Source: Micavibrio sp.
Lineage (GTDB): Bacteria; Pseudomonadota; Alphaproteobacteria; Micavibrionales; Micavibrionaceae
Direction of reading: 5' to 3'
Assembly (NCBI GenBank): GCA_030824805.1
Contig: JAPJRC010000016.1
Location: 1 to 37,439, forward strand
Length of the DNA: 37,439 bases
In this document: piece by piece, positions 8,613 through 18,143 of the stretch
Numbering within the stretch: position 1 is the stretch's first letter
Layout: each line of letters begins with the position of its first letter
Made by a program: the position numbers and the translations under genes
Notes under the pieces: generated by a model
What the model saw: the letters and a program-made list of their open reading frames with translations, nothing else
Told to the model about the DNA's origin: nothing
Database searches by the model: none

Positions 8613-9362
8613 GTGGATCCCACCCTTATTCTTTACGCGCTGGTTGCCGGCGGCCTTGTATTCTGGCTTCGCAGTATCCTGGGTACGAGAAGCGGTGACG
8701 AGCGCGAGCGCCCGAACCCGTTCGCCACGCCTACCGCCGAACAGCAGCAACAACAAAACACGGCATCGGACCCTGCCATGGATACCACACTTCAAGGCGA
8801 TGTTGTGACCCTGCCGTTGGGCGAAATCCGTCCAGCTTTGCCGCGCAATGTTTCGATTGCCCATGAGGGCGTTGAGCGCACGATCAGCGACATCGCGCGC
8901 GCCGACCGCAGTTTCGATATCGGCAAATTCGCCGTGAACGCACAGGATGCGTTTGTCATGATCGTTGAGGCGTTCGCCGCCGGTGATCGCGAATTGCTCA
9001 AGGACCTTCTCGAACCGCAAGTTTATGCCGCGTTTGAAGGTGTGATCACCGAACGCGAAAGAAGCGGTGAAAAGCTTTCGACCGAAATTCATGCCGTCCG
9101 CAAGATGGAGATTCTTGATGCACGCTTCGATGGACGTCAGGCGTTGATGGTAATCCGTTTTATTGCGGACGAGACATGCGTCATACGCGATGCAAACGGC
9201 AACATCGTTTCCGGTGATCCGGACCGCATCACGGAAATGAACGATATATGGACATTCTCCCGCTTGGTCAAAAACCGCGAACCGATCTGGCTGCTGCACG
9301 AAACCCGTGACGGCGATGTGAGCGAGGAACACAAAACGCCGGTTCCGGATTCTGTTTCGTAA
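8613..9362 (+). CDS. timA: Tim44/TimA-like membrane-anchored protein
   Basis: 249 residues starting at GTG 8613, which is preceded by an AAGAAGGA ribosome-binding site about nine bases upstream. Residues about 4-22 form a single membrane anchor, then comes a Gln-rich linker (QQQQQQ near 48), then a Tim44-like domain (about 95-240) with FDIGKFAVNAQDAFVMIVEAFAAGD-type helices and the late IWTFSRL...PIWLLHET strand pair. Mitochondrial Tim44 tethers Hsp70 to the import channel; the bacterial homologues are membrane adaptors whose partners are poorly defined. It sits directly upstream of mltA and probably shares its transcript. Confidence 0.88.
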   Translation: MDPTLILYALVAGGLVFWLRSILGTRSGDERERPNPFATPTAEQQQQQNTASDPAMDTTLQGDVVTLPLGEIRPALPRNVSIAHEGVERTISDIARADRSFDIGKFAVNAQDAFVMIVEAFAAGDRELLKDLLEPQVYAAFEGVITERERSGEKLSTEIHAVRKMEILDARFDGRQALMVIRFIADETCVIRDANGNIVSGDPDRITEMNDIWTFSRLVKNREPIWLLHETRDGDVSEEHKTPVPDSVS

Positions 9363-9430
9363 CAGCGTATCTTTTCCTTTCGCCGTGATCGTGCGATAAG
9401 AAAGGACCATCCTTTCTTACGAGGCCCGCC

Positions 9431-10615
9431 ATGAAAAATTTCCTCTCTCTCGGTTTCCTTCTTTTGCTTTCCGCCTGCGCGGGCACAGCACAGCAAGGCG
9501 GCACATCCGATGACAAAACGCCGCTGGCGTTAAAGCCCGCGTCTTTTTCCGATCTTCCTTCGTGGCAGCAGGATGATCTGCAAGGATTTTTGCAAGCGTA
9601 CAACACAAGCTGCACGCGCATTTTGAAGAAATCGCCCGGAGACAAATTCGCATCCGATCCGGCATGGGGCACATACGCAGACTGGCAAGCACCATGCCGC
9701 GAGGCAAAGTCTATAAACGGATCCGACACGGCCGCCGTCCGCTCTTTCATTGAAAGAAATTTCAAAGTGGTACAGGCTACGGCCGCAGGCGATCCGGAAG
9801 GATTGTTCACCGGATATTATGAATCGACATTGAATGGATCGCGCACACAAAAGGGTGCGTACCAGCATCCGCTGCTTGGCCGTCCGTCCGACCTGGTGAT
9901 GGTAGAACTCGGCGATTTCCGCGAAGAATTGAAAGGCCAACGTATTGCGGGACGCGTGCTCGATGGAAAATTGAAACCATACGAAAGCCGTGCGCAAATC
10001 GTCTCCGGCAAAATGCCTGCCGCCCAATACCGCCCGATCGTATGGCTCGACGATCCGCACGATGCGTTTTTCGTGCAGGTGCAGGGGTCGGGCGTTGTGC
10101 ATATGGATGACGGTTCGATCATGCGGGTCGGCTATGACGGGCAGAACGGGCACCCCTATTATGCGATCGGCCGCGAACTGGTGAAGCGCGGTATCTACAG
10201 CAAGGACGAGGTGTCTATGGAGACGATCCGTTCGTGGCTGGTGCAGAATCCTTCCAAGGCGGAAGAGCTGATGAGCACAAATCCATCGTACGTTTTCTTT
10301 AAAGAAACAAAGGATGACGGTTCGGGCACGGGGCCCAAAGGCGGCGAGGGTGTAGGCCTGACCGCAAAGCGTTCGTTGGCGATCGACCGCGGTAAACTGC
10401 CGTACGGTTTTCCGGTTTATCTTTCCGCAGATTATCAGGATGAAAACGGGCGCAAGCTGGATCGTCTGCTGATGGCGCAGGACACAGGCGGTGCCATTCG
10501 CGGCGCGGTGCGCGGAGACGTGTACTGGGGATCTGGCGCAACGGCGGAAAGAATGGCAGGGCCGATGAAGGCAAAAGGCCGTTACTATTTCCTGATGCCG
10601 AAAACCGTGCGCTGA
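9431..10615 (+). CDS. mltA: Membrane-bound lytic murein transglycosylase A
   Basis: 394 residues with a lipoprotein signal ending LLLSAC (Cys16), so it is predicted to be lipid-anchored in the envelope. The MltA barrel region (FTGYYESTLNGS near 135, YKPYESR-like KPYESRAQI, FFVQVQGSG near 215) is followed by the 3D domain with AQDTGGAIRGAVRGDVYWG near 350, which holds the catalytic Asp. It cleaves glycan strands of peptidoglycan to 1,6-anhydro products. It follows the Tim44-like gene by about 70 bp and ends exactly where the convergent acetyltransferase gene ends, with no spacer. Confidence 0.95.
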   Translation: MKNFLSLGFLLLLSACAGTAQQGGTSDDKTPLALKPASFSDLPSWQQDDLQGFLQAYNTSCTRILKKSPGDKFASDPAWGTYADWQAPCREAKSINGSDTAAVRSFIERNFKVVQATAAGDPEGLFTGYYESTLNGSRTQKGAYQHPLLGRPSDLVMVELGDFREELKGQRIAGRVLDGKLKPYESRAQIVSGKMPAAQYRPIVWLDDPHDAFFVQVQGSGVVHMDDGSIMRVGYDGQNGHPYYAIGRELVKRGIYSKDEVSMETIRSWLVQNPSKAEELMSTNPSYVFFKETKDDGSGTGPKGGEGVGLTAKRSLAIDRGKLPYGFPVYLSADYQDENGRKLDRLLMAQDTGGAIRGAVRGDVYWGSGATAERMAGPMKAKGRYYFLMPKTVR

Positions 10616-11086
10616 TTATTCGCCGTCGGAGAATTCGTCGCGCAGCTGCTTATAATAATAGTCGCCGGATTTTTTATAGCCGCTGTCTTCGTACAGTTTC
10701 GCCGCGCGTTCGGCGCCAATGTCGGTGTCGAGTTCGACAAGGTAGCAGCCTTCTTCACGGGCGCGATCTTCGGAGAATTTAATCAGTTGCGAGCCGTAAC
10801 CATTACCACGGTGTTTTTTATCGACCACGACGTGTTCGATGTACGTCACAAATCCGTCGTGCAGATTGTGGTTGGCGATCACGCCGATGACGCCGACAAC
10901 CTGTTTGTCGACAAGCCCCATGAACATACGGTAGCCGGTTGCGCGCGCGACAAACACACGGCGGGCGTATGTCTGCATGTCGAGTTGCGGGAAGAGCTGG
11001 CGAATGATGGGGTAGGCGACATGATAGTCGGCGTCGGAACGGGCCTCGCGGATGTCGAGGGTGTTTGTGGTCTTTTCGGTCGTCAT
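10616..11086 (-). CDS. GNAT family N-acetyltransferase
   Basis: A 156-residue single GNAT domain. The acetyl-CoA binding motif A is clear (VVDKKHRGNGYGSQLI, about residues 87-102), followed by a LYEDSGY motif B helix near 131-137. The substrate cannot be told from sequence. The gene is convergent with mltA and abuts its stop codon, so it is probably independently transcribed from the 11087-11312 region. Confidence 0.9.
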   Translation of the reverse strand: MTTEKTTNTLDIREARSDADYHVAYPIIRQLFPQLDMQTYARRVFVARATGYRMFMGLVDKQVVGVIGVIANHNLHDGFVTYIEHVVVDKKHRGNGYGSQLIKFSEDRAREEGCYLVELDTDIGAERAAKLYEDSGYKKSGDYYYKQLRDEFSDGE

Positions 11087-11312
11087 GATTGCACGCTGAT
11101 TTATTTTTTATGATTAATGGTAACAGCCTATCACAGCAGCGGTATTTTGTCCCGTAAAACACGAAAGAATCTGACAAGTCTTTGATTCACAATAATAATT
11201 GTAAGGACTTTTTCCGGATTAATGTAAATTAGTATCTGTGCATTAAGTAAGAATCTTTTTTGTTTTTGCTGCGCCTTATGCATAATATTTCACAAGGGTT
11301 TAATACGTAGCC

Positions 11313-12404
11313 ATGTTCGGGGGAGTCATGTCTTTTCTTGCGCACGGCGTAATAAAGAGTGTGTTCAGTGTCGCCGCCTTGACGTTTCTCGGGAGCAACA
11401 GTGCCCCGCCGGACCCATTGTCCTTGCCACCGCGCGATATTCCTGGTGTCGTCAGGCAAGATCTTCCGACGGTAGCGCCGCCAGCACCGGCCATCATAAC
11501 GCCTTCCGATACTGCGGATAATTTTCGTCAATCGTATCTGCGCCGCGTTGCTTCGAACAGCGCCACGATTTTCAACAAATGTTTCGGCAGTTCGGCAGGC
11601 GGATACAGCCCTTCAGCCGTAAACACGGTGCGCGCAGGCAACGCACAGGAAGCGCGGCCCATGCGCGCCGTGATGAGGGATGTGGACTATAACGCGGCAC
11701 CGGTGATCGTTCTCGACGCGGGGCACGGCCATGAAGCGCGGGGCACACCATATGGCTATGATACAGGTGCAGTGCGTGACCGCCTGAAAGAAACGGAAGT
11801 CGTCGATGCTGTGGCCAAGCGCCTGCGTGTGACATTGCAGCGTGAAATCGGCGCCGATGTGGTCGAAACACGCGGTCCGATTGCGGAAGGCATCGATATA
11901 AAGAACGCGTATAGATTTTCCGACCAAAAAGTTGCGCTGCAATGGCGTTCGGAACTGAGTTATAAACTGGCGAACGAATATCCCAGTCGTCCTGTGCTTT
12001 TCCTGAGCCTGCACGCGAACACGGCATCATCGCCGCGCGCATCCGGTGCCGAAGTTTTTTATTACAACGGCACAGGCCAGGAGCCATCGCGTTCCTTTGC
12101 GCGCAATCTTGCCGCCCATTATCGCACTGCAGGCGGCGTGCGGTTGATGGCGGCCGATTTCGGTGTGTTGCGGTGTCAGAAACAGGAAACGCCTTCGGTT
12201 CTTCTGGAGCTTGGTTTTCTTTCCAGCCCGGCGGACCGAGCTTTGTTGCGGTCAGCGGTCAATAACGGGCCTAAAGCCGAAGAGCTGGCGATGAAAATCA
12301 CAAAAGGTGTTGATGCGTTTCTGCAGGAGCAGCGAGAGAAGCATACGCCGCATGCGCCCACATTGGTTGCGTCCGTCGCAACGCCTTCCACAGCGATACG
12401 ATAA
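11313..12404 (+). CDS. N-acetylmuramoyl-L-alanine amidase (Amidase_3)
   Basis: 363 residues from ATG 11313; an in-frame ATG at 11328, after GGGGGAGTC, is an alternative. The N-terminus contains a hydrophobic stretch that may act as an export signal. The Amidase_3 zinc enzyme starts near residue 130: VIVLDAGHGHEARG gives the first zinc His, KETEVVDAVAKRL the zinc Glu, LSLHANT the second zinc His, and VLLELGFLSSPAD the catalytic Glu. It cleaves the bond between muramic acid and the stem peptide, usually in cell separation. No regulatory partner is adjacent. A strong hairpin terminator follows. Confidence 0.9.
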   Translation: MFGGVMSFLAHGVIKSVFSVAALTFLGSNSAPPDPLSLPPRDIPGVVRQDLPTVAPPAPAIITPSDTADNFRQSYLRRVASNSATIFNKCFGSSAGGYSPSAVNTVRAGNAQEARPMRAVMRDVDYNAAPVIVLDAGHGHEARGTPYGYDTGAVRDRLKETEVVDAVAKRLRVTLQREIGADVVETRGPIAEGIDIKNAYRFSDQKVALQWRSELSYKLANEYPSRPVLFLSLHANTASSPRASGAEVFYYNGTGQEPSRSFARNLAAHYRTAGGVRLMAADFGVLRCQKQETPSVLLELGFLSSPADRALLRSAVNNGPKAEELAMKITKGVDAFLQEQREKHTPHAPTLVASVATPSTAIR

Positions 12405-12410
12405 GACAAC

Positions 12411-12437
12411 AAAAAACCCCGCCGAAGCGGGGTTTTC
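12411..12437. terminator. Bidirectional intrinsic terminator
   Basis: A 10-bp inverted repeat AAAACCCCGC-CGAA-GCGGGGTTTT with A and T tracts on both sides. It lies between the convergent amidase and exoprotein genes and can terminate both. Confidence 0.92.
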
Positions 12438-12458
12438 CGTGTGTGTGTTCTTTCGATC

Positions 12459-15400
12459 CTAGAATGATGTTCCGCATGAAGCTGCTTGCTCAAGGCTTGC
12501 ATCGATCGTGCCGCCATAGACAACGTTCACAGCTTGACCGCCGCCAGCCATGGTCATGGCATCGCTCCAGCAGTTGGCGTTGTTGTCATCGCCGCCGGCT
12601 TCGGTTTCGATGTTGGCAAGGTCGTCCGGCGTTTGGTTCTGACCTTGCGGGTTTGAACCACCGGCTGCTGTTTCGATGTTGTTCAGATCAGCAGGCGTTG
12701 TGCCCGGACCGCCAGCAAATGTCTGAAGGTTGTTCAGCGTTTGGGCAAGGTTACCCGCAGCACCTGTCTGACCCGGCAGACGCGGCAGACCGACGATACG
12801 AACATTCAGGCCTGTAATGTCGCCGTTAAAAGCGCCGAACGTGTTGAACAGGTCTTTCTGTTCAATCGTCAAATCGTCAGGCACGAAGCCGAACCAGAAC
12901 AGACCGAGATTTTCACCGATCAGCTGGCCGTCGGGGTAGTGGTTGAAGCGCGCCTCGAGGTAATCAAATTGCGCATCGTCCAGAACACCGTCCGTAACAG
13001 AAGGGGTAAAGCCGTCGTAGGTCGAGTTCAAACCGTTCAGCAATGTCGGCTGGCCGGGATTGTAGAAAGCCTCATTCACCAGTTCGACATAGTATTTTCC
13101 TGGTTCCGTGTAACCCGTGAAGGTTTGCGAACCGATCGTGCCGGAGAAAGTACCGGGTACGTTCGGGTACGACAAACCGTCATCAACCAGCGACAACGGT
13201 GCGAAACCGGTCAAAGAAGCATCCAGCGCTAGCTTTGCAAAGGCTGGAGCAGGGCCGCCCTCTCCGCCGAACGCATACGGTGCGAAACGCAGACCGATAC
13301 GGCCGCCCGTAAAGCTGTTACCGGCTCCTCTCAGGTCGATCACGCCGGATTCAAACTGGGCGCCGATGTCGTTGTTCGAGAATATGTTGCCGGAAACTAT
13401 GACGTCACGGTTGTTGTAACCCGAGACATACAGACCGTTGGCAACAGAACCGGAGACATTGTTTCCGTCCGTTACCCGCAGCGTGTCAAAGCCCGAAGCT
13501 TCGATACCGTCGCCGCCAGATGTGGTTACCGTGTTGCCTGTTACTTCGGCGTAGAAGTCTGTCCAGAGCAGGGTCCCGACGTCGAAAATGTTGAATCCAC
13601 CTTCGCTGCCTTCTTCACCTTCTTCCTCGCCTTCGCCGTCATCTTCCCCGAAGGCCGCAAAGCCGAGTAGGTTTATGCCGTCATCGCCGGAGTTCGTAAC
13701 CGTGTTGCCGTTCACATACACGTCCGAACCGCCAAGGATTTCAATACCATCGTCCAAGGAGTTGGTTACCGTGTTGTTGGATGCAACAACGAGCAGCGGG
13801 TTGAAGTAATATTCACCAAACCACCCATCATATCCACCGTCGACACCGACAACGGAAATACCATCGCCGCCGAGCGCGCCTTCCGAGCCTTCGAGACCGG
13901 AGTTGGTGATGGTGTTGAGGTCGATCAGCGTGTTGCCGGACCAGACGACCTGAACGCCGTCATCGCCGGAATTCGTTACATCGTTGTCGAGGATTTCGAC
14001 ATCGTAAGTGCCCGAACCGGCATCATCCGTGTCTGTTACCAGCAGGGATACGAGGCCGCCACGGCTTGCGTTGTGGACGTGGATACCGTCTGCGGCATTG
14101 CCGTAACCATAATCGTCATAGCCGGATGCGACGCGTGCTGCGAAGACTTCTTCGCTGCCGCCTTCTTCACTTTCGGCTGCGTAGCCGGAGTTGGCCACCG
14201 TGTTGCTCGCGATGCGCACGGCGCCCGTGTCGCGGGTCTCTATGCCGTCGTCTGTCGATTGGTCAACCGTGTTGCCGAGAATTTCGACAGCAAAGTCGCT
14301 GTAACCATAATCACCATAAACGTTACGGACATGGATCCCGTCGGAACCGTAGGAATCTTCGGCCGTGTCGTTAACACCGGAATTCGTCACATTGTTCAGG
14401 AGAACCAAGGTGGCATTCGTGTTGTAGCCGAATACTTCCTGGATCGCGATGCGTTTGTCTTCATTGCTGCCCGAGGACGAATTGCCACCGACAACTTCGA
14501 TACCGTCATCGCCGGAGTTCGTTACCGTGTTGTTGTAAACAACAACAGCGTAGTCCGTGTCGATGTTGCCCGTTGGAAGGTAGCCCGCATATTCAGCCGG
14601 AAGCGTTGTAACCGCCGCTGCGAATGTTTCTTCGGAGCCGTACGGAATGGTTGCGCTGGATCCGCGAACATGGATGCCGTCGCCGCCGTAGCTGTCGGAT
14701 AGGCCCGTAATGCCGGAATCCGTGACTGTGTTGCCGGAGATGAGCAGGTAGCCGTAATTGTCTACGACTTCGATGCCATCATCGCCCGCTCTCTCGGTCT
14801 TGTTGCCAAGGATAGATGTGTTGCCGCTGGACGATACGTGGATACTGTCCGTGCCCACATCCCAAATCTGGTTTTCGCCGACGAGGACTTCATCCGCGTC
14901 ATCAACGATAATCCCGTTACCGGAAAGGCCGTTGATGCGGTTTTTCGTGATATCCATTTGTGTGGCACCCGAAACATTCACGCCATCGTTTTCGATGTAA
15001 AGAATGCGGTTGTTGTAGATAAAGTTTTCGCCGCCTGTGGCATCAACGATCTTGATGCCATCTAGATTGTCGTGGATGAAGTTGGCTGTGATTTCTGTGT
15101 TTTGGCTGTTCTCAACGTGTACGCCAGAACCATTATAGTTATTGCGGATGGTGTTATTTAACACTAGCAAATCATTTGTGCCCACAGCGTGAACACCGTC
15201 GCCAGCCGCGCCGTCTACCTTGTTGTTATACAGGTGGATTGTAGAGCCACCTTGAACACGGATACCGTTTTCACCTGAATTATAGATAGCATTACCTAAA
15301 ACTGGTAACGTGCCGCCCGTCATAATAAAAGTTGAGTTTACAATATTAATACCATTGCCTACGGCGTTGGTAATGTAGTTCTGGTCAACTGTGCCGCGGG

Positions 15401-18143
15401 CAACTTCTTCCAGATAGATACCGTCATCGGTTACATCCTTGATGGTGTTTTTTCTGACGATATTGGTTTCGCCTGTAACCTTAAGCAGCATTATGCCGCG
15501 GCTGGCGTTTGAAACCTGGTTGTTGGAGACCGTAACCAGATGACCTTCGTTGATGCTGATTGCGCCGTAAGGCTGGCTGATCCCAGAAGTTGTCGATTTG
15601 ACAACGTTTTTGTCGATTATGATGTTGCTTGCGCGGGCGGCATAAATACCGGTATGGCCGACATTCTCAATGTTGTTGCCTTTGATTTCCGTGTTCGTAG
15701 AGAACGCGCCATTCAGGTCTTGCGTGCGGATACCGTCCCAGCGGGCGTTGGTGATTTTGTTCGCCTGCGCGGATGCCGTGCCACCGATCAGGATGTAGTC
15801 CGTATCGATGGCGTTGATACCCGAACCCTTGTTGTAGCTGTTGTGGTTCGTTTCGGTGATGGTGTTGCCCTGAACGATGGTTTTCGTCGTAGCGTCGCCA
15901 TCGGAGTTGTTCAGCAGGATACCATCGCCGTAGATGTTGTCCGTACCGGCGCTTACCAGTGCGCCCGTGAAACCGATATAGTTGCCTGTGACAACGGCTT
16001 TTTTGCTGTTGTAGAGGGCGATGGCATCACGGTCCGTGTTGTTGACGATGTTCGTCTTAACCTGGATGCCGTTCGAATTGTTGGCGCGTATGCCTTCCTT
16101 GCCGGTGTTGTAGACGAGGTTTTTCTCGACGACTGCGCCCGCGGCGTTGTCATACTGGATACCGGCTTCGGTAACATCGTGAACAATGTTGTTCTTCACG
16201 GTAACGTTATTCGCACCATTGACGTGGATACCGATGTCTGCGCCCGTGACCGTAAAGCCATCAATCGTTACATCGTTTGCCGTGACCAGGAAGCCCGGAG
16301 AACTTGGGTCGATGATCGTCTCGTTTATGCCGCGACCTGCTGCGGAGCCGGCAACGCCTGCTTTCGCGCCTTTCAGTACAACGGATTTGTTAACGTTTAC
16401 GGACTCATTGTAAGTGCCGCTGGCCACATTAACCGTCGTGCCGCCGGAATCCTTGGCAAGCGATACGGCCTGCTGGATGCTGGCGTTGTTGGAGAGAACG
16501 TTGATCGTGTTTGCCGTGCTGTTCAGCGCAGAGTCAACCATCAGGGCAGAATTCGTGAAGATTTTTGCGCCGAGATTGATCGTGGTGGCGAGAACGTCGA
16601 GTGTACCGCCGCCCATGATCAGGTTCTTGTTGAAGTTAACCGTGGCGGCTTTAAGCGTCAGGTTGCCGTTGTTGGCGCCGTTATAGTTAACCAAGCCCAT
16701 AACAGGAAGGTAGATAGGACCGAAGACGTGCGTCCAGCCTACAACTTCCAGCTGATTGTAATTATATGTGCTGACATCAATATCGCCGTTGCCGATGCCC
16801 GGGAAGAGGATATCCGTACCGACATCGATCGTGTTCGTGGCTTCTACCGTGACCGAGCCGTTCGTGTGCATATCTTTGGCGAGGTTCGAAGCTCTGATCA
16901 CCAGTTGGGACCAGCCAATCGGGTCAAGCGAGCCACTGTGGATGATTGCAAATGCGGGGTCGAGCAGGAACTGGCCAGCTTCACCGTTGGCGGCGCTGGT
17001 GTTTACAGAACCTTCATAGCCAAGACCTTCCTTGGCGGAGAGCTCTACAAAGCCGCCGTTACCGGAAACTGCGCCGCCGCGCGCGTAGAAGCGACCGCGG
17101 TACAGAGCGTTGGCTTCTGCGAAAGAGTTGATCGTACCGCCGTTGCCGGAGCTGACAGCGTCGGCAACAACGACAGCGTCTTTGCCTGTTTCAATGGTCT
17201 CACCGGCGATTTTCACATCGCCGCCACCGGTTTTGCCGGAAGCGTTTACAACGCCGTTAACATTGACTTTGCCTTTCTTGCCGCCGTCGAGAACGATTTT
17301 GCCGCCCTTGACCGTTACGGAAGAAACATCAATCACGCCGTCCATGTTGATGACGTTGTCGACAGCGCTTTTCGCAGCCTGTGCGGAGAGAACGACTTTA
17401 CCGCCGTTCGCAGCGATTGCGCCGGAGTTTTCAACGAGGGCTTCTTCAAGCGCGCCATCGGCTGCGATGGAAACCAGATTGTCGCCGTAAAGATCGATAG
17501 CTACCGTTTCGCCGGCAGCAAGAACGACTTTACCGGCATTCGCAGAGATAACGCCTGCGTTTTTAACAGTCGGTGCAACAAAGGCGGCAAGGCCTGCTTC
17601 GGCAACAGTGATTGTGCCGTTGTTGACGATTTCACCGGCATCCGGGCCGCCTACGTTTTCGAATACGAGCTTGTCTGCTTTCAGGTTTGCATCGGAGATT
17701 GTGCCTGTGGACGCTACGATTGAGCCCACATTGACCTGGGAGTCTTTGCCAAAGATAACGCCGTTTTTGTCGAAGATATAGATCTGGCCATTGGCATTGA
17801 GAGCGCCCATGATCATGGTCGGATCGTTTTCGGTGTCATAGAGAACGTATTTGGAAGAGCTGGAGGGCTGGGCTACGTTTACGGTCCATCCGGCGTTGAT
17901 GTCGCCATCGCCTTGCACTTTCGTGAAGTCCGTGTGCTGCGTGATGTTCGTCGTGTTGGGAGCGCTTGTGTCAACAGAGATGGATCCTTCGGTTGCGACG
18001 TGGTCAACCCAGTTGTCAGCAAGCGCAGGAGTGGCAATTGCCATCAATCCCGTGGCCGTCAGGGCCGTTGTCGTGAGGTACTTGCGAAGGCTCTTGCCCA
18101 CGAGTCCGAAATTGGTTGCAATGCCGTTGTTGATCACTCTCAT
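12459..18143 (-). CDS. Two-partner secretion exoprotein (TpsA), filamentous-haemagglutinin type with beta-helix repeats
   Basis: 1894 residues. The start is fixed by GGAGAG at 18150-18155, six bases upstream. A signal peptide (1-42, ending TPALA) is followed by the TPS haemagglutination-activity domain (about 43-290). There, GQIYIFDKNGVIFG replaces the usual NPNG-containing sequence, and VNVGSIVAST is retained. From about 560 to 1650 come parallel beta-helix repeats of the PbH1/NosD type (N-x-V/I...S/A-x-D-D-G-I), with acidic loops and a Glu/Asp/Gly-rich insert near 13600-13660. The last 100 residues hold three copies of an L-N-N-I-E-T-A-A-G motif and a Cys pair (1858, 1890). It is predicted to be exported by Sec, then threaded across the outer membrane by the divergent TpsB to fold on the cell surface. 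An adhesin or effector role is inferred; no toxin domain is visible. Confidence 0.93.
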   Translation of the reverse strand: MRVINNGIATNFGLVGKSLRKYLTTTALTATGLMAIATPALADNWVDHVATEGSISVDTSAPNTTNITQHTDFTKVQGDGDINAGWTVNVAQPSSSSKYVLYDTENDPTMIMGALNANGQIYIFDKNGVIFGKDSQVNVGSIVASTGTISDANLKADKLVFENVGGPDAGEIVNNGTITVAEAGLAAFVAPTVKNAGVISANAGKVVLAAGETVAIDLYGDNLVSIAADGALEEALVENSGAIAANGGKVVLSAQAAKSAVDNVINMDGVIDVSSVTVKGGKIVLDGGKKGKVNVNGVVNASGKTGGGDVKIAGETIETGKDAVVVADAVSSGNGGTINSFAEANALYRGRFYARGGAVSGNGGFVELSAKEGLGYEGSVNTSAANGEAGQFLLDPAFAIIHSGSLDPIGWSQLVIRASNLAKDMHTNGSVTVEATNTIDVGTDILFPGIGNGDIDVSTYNYNQLEVVGWTHVFGPIYLPVMGLVNYNGANNGNLTLKAATVNFNKNLIMGGGTLDVLATTINLGAKIFTNSALMVDSALNSTANTINVLSNNASIQQAVSLAKDSGGTTVNVASGTYNESVNVNKSVVLKGAKAGVAGSAAGRGINETIIDPSSPGFLVTANDVTIDGFTVTGADIGIHVNGANNVTVKNNIVHDVTEAGIQYDNAAGAVVEKNLVYNTGKEGIRANNSNGIQVKTNIVNNTDRDAIALYNSKKAVVTGNYIGFTGALVSAGTDNIYGDGILLNNSDGDATTKTIVQGNTITETNHNSYNKGSGINAIDTDYILIGGTASAQANKITNARWDGIRTQDLNGAFSTNTEIKGNNIENVGHTGIYAARASNIIIDKNVVKSTTSGISQPYGAISINEGHLVTVSNNQVSNASRGIMLLKVTGETNIVRKNTIKDVTDDGIYLEEVARGTVDQNYITNAVGNGINIVNSTFIMTGGTLPVLGNAIYNSGENGIRVQGGSTIHLYNNKVDGAAGDGVHAVGTNDLLVLNNTIRNNYNGSGVHVENSQNTEITANFIHDNLDGIKIVDATGGENFIYNNRILYIENDGVNVSGATQMDITKNRINGLSGNGIIVDDADEVLVGENQIWDVGTDSIHVSSSGNTSILGNKTERAGDDGIEVVDNYGYLLISGNTVTDSGITGLSDSYGGDGIHVRGSSATIPYGSEETFAAAVTTLPAEYAGYLPTGNIDTDYAVVVYNNTVTNSGDDGIEVVGGNSSSGSNEDKRIAIQEVFGYNTNATLVLLNNVTNSGVNDTAEDSYGSDGIHVRNVYGDYGYSDFAVEILGNTVDQSTDDGIETRDTGAVRIASNTVANSGYAAESEEGGSEEVFAARVASGYDDYGYGNAADGIHVHNASRGGLVSLLVTDTDDAGSGTYDVEILDNDVTNSGDDGVQVVWSGNTLIDLNTITNSGLEGSEGALGGDGISVVGVDGGYDGWFGEYYFNPLLVVASNNTVTNSLDDGIEILGGSDVYVNGNTVTNSGDDGINLLGFAAFGEDDGEGEEEGEEGSEGGFNIFDVGTLLWTDFYAEVTGNTVTTSGGDGIEASGFDTLRVTDGNNVSGSVANGLYVSGYNNRDVIVSGNIFSNNDIGAQFESGVIDLRGAGNSFTGGRIGLRFAPYAFGGEGGPAPAFAKLALDASLTGFAPLSLVDDGLSYPNVPGTFSGTIGSQTFTGYTEPGKYYVELVNEAFYNPGQPTLLNGLNSTYDGFTPSVTDGVLDDAQFDYLEARFNHYPDGQLIGENLGLFWFGFVPDDLTIEQKDLFNTFGAFNGDITGLNVRIVGLPRLPGQTGAAGNLAQTLNNLQTFAGGPGTTPADLNNIETAAGGSNPQGQNQTPDDLANIETEAGGDDNNANCWSDAMTMAGGGQAVNVVYGGTIDASLEQAASCGTSF
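12591..12749 (-). repeat. Three tandem L-N-N-I-E-T-A-A-G-G units in the exoprotein C-terminus
   Basis: Residues about 1799-1851 contain LNNLQTFAGG, TPADLNNIETAAGG and TPDDLANIETEAGG, spaced 17-22 residues apart. A fourth copy occurs in the small exported protein encoded at 21647-21979. See the finding. Confidence 0.8.
13450..16270 (-). repeat. Parallel beta-helix repeat region of the exoprotein gene
   Basis: Roughly 22-30-residue coil repeats recur throughout. Many carry N-T-V-T-N-S-G-D-D-G-I-E or a close variant, encoded by related DNA (plus-strand form ccgtcatcgccggagttcgt and relatives near 13681, 13960 and 14503). The repetition also creates long antisense open frames that are not genes. 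Confidence 0.8.

Noticed and set aside
8445..9410. 321-codon minus-strand open frame
   Set aside because: It covers the Tim44-like gene in antisense. The plus-strand product has a membrane anchor, a Tim44 domain and a good ribosome-binding site.
15540..17723. 727-codon open frame on the plus strand opposite the exoprotein gene
   Set aside because: It is antisense to a well-supported secretion protein with signal peptide, TPS domain and coils. The repetitive codon use of the coils keeps stops out of the other strand, and the translation matches no family.
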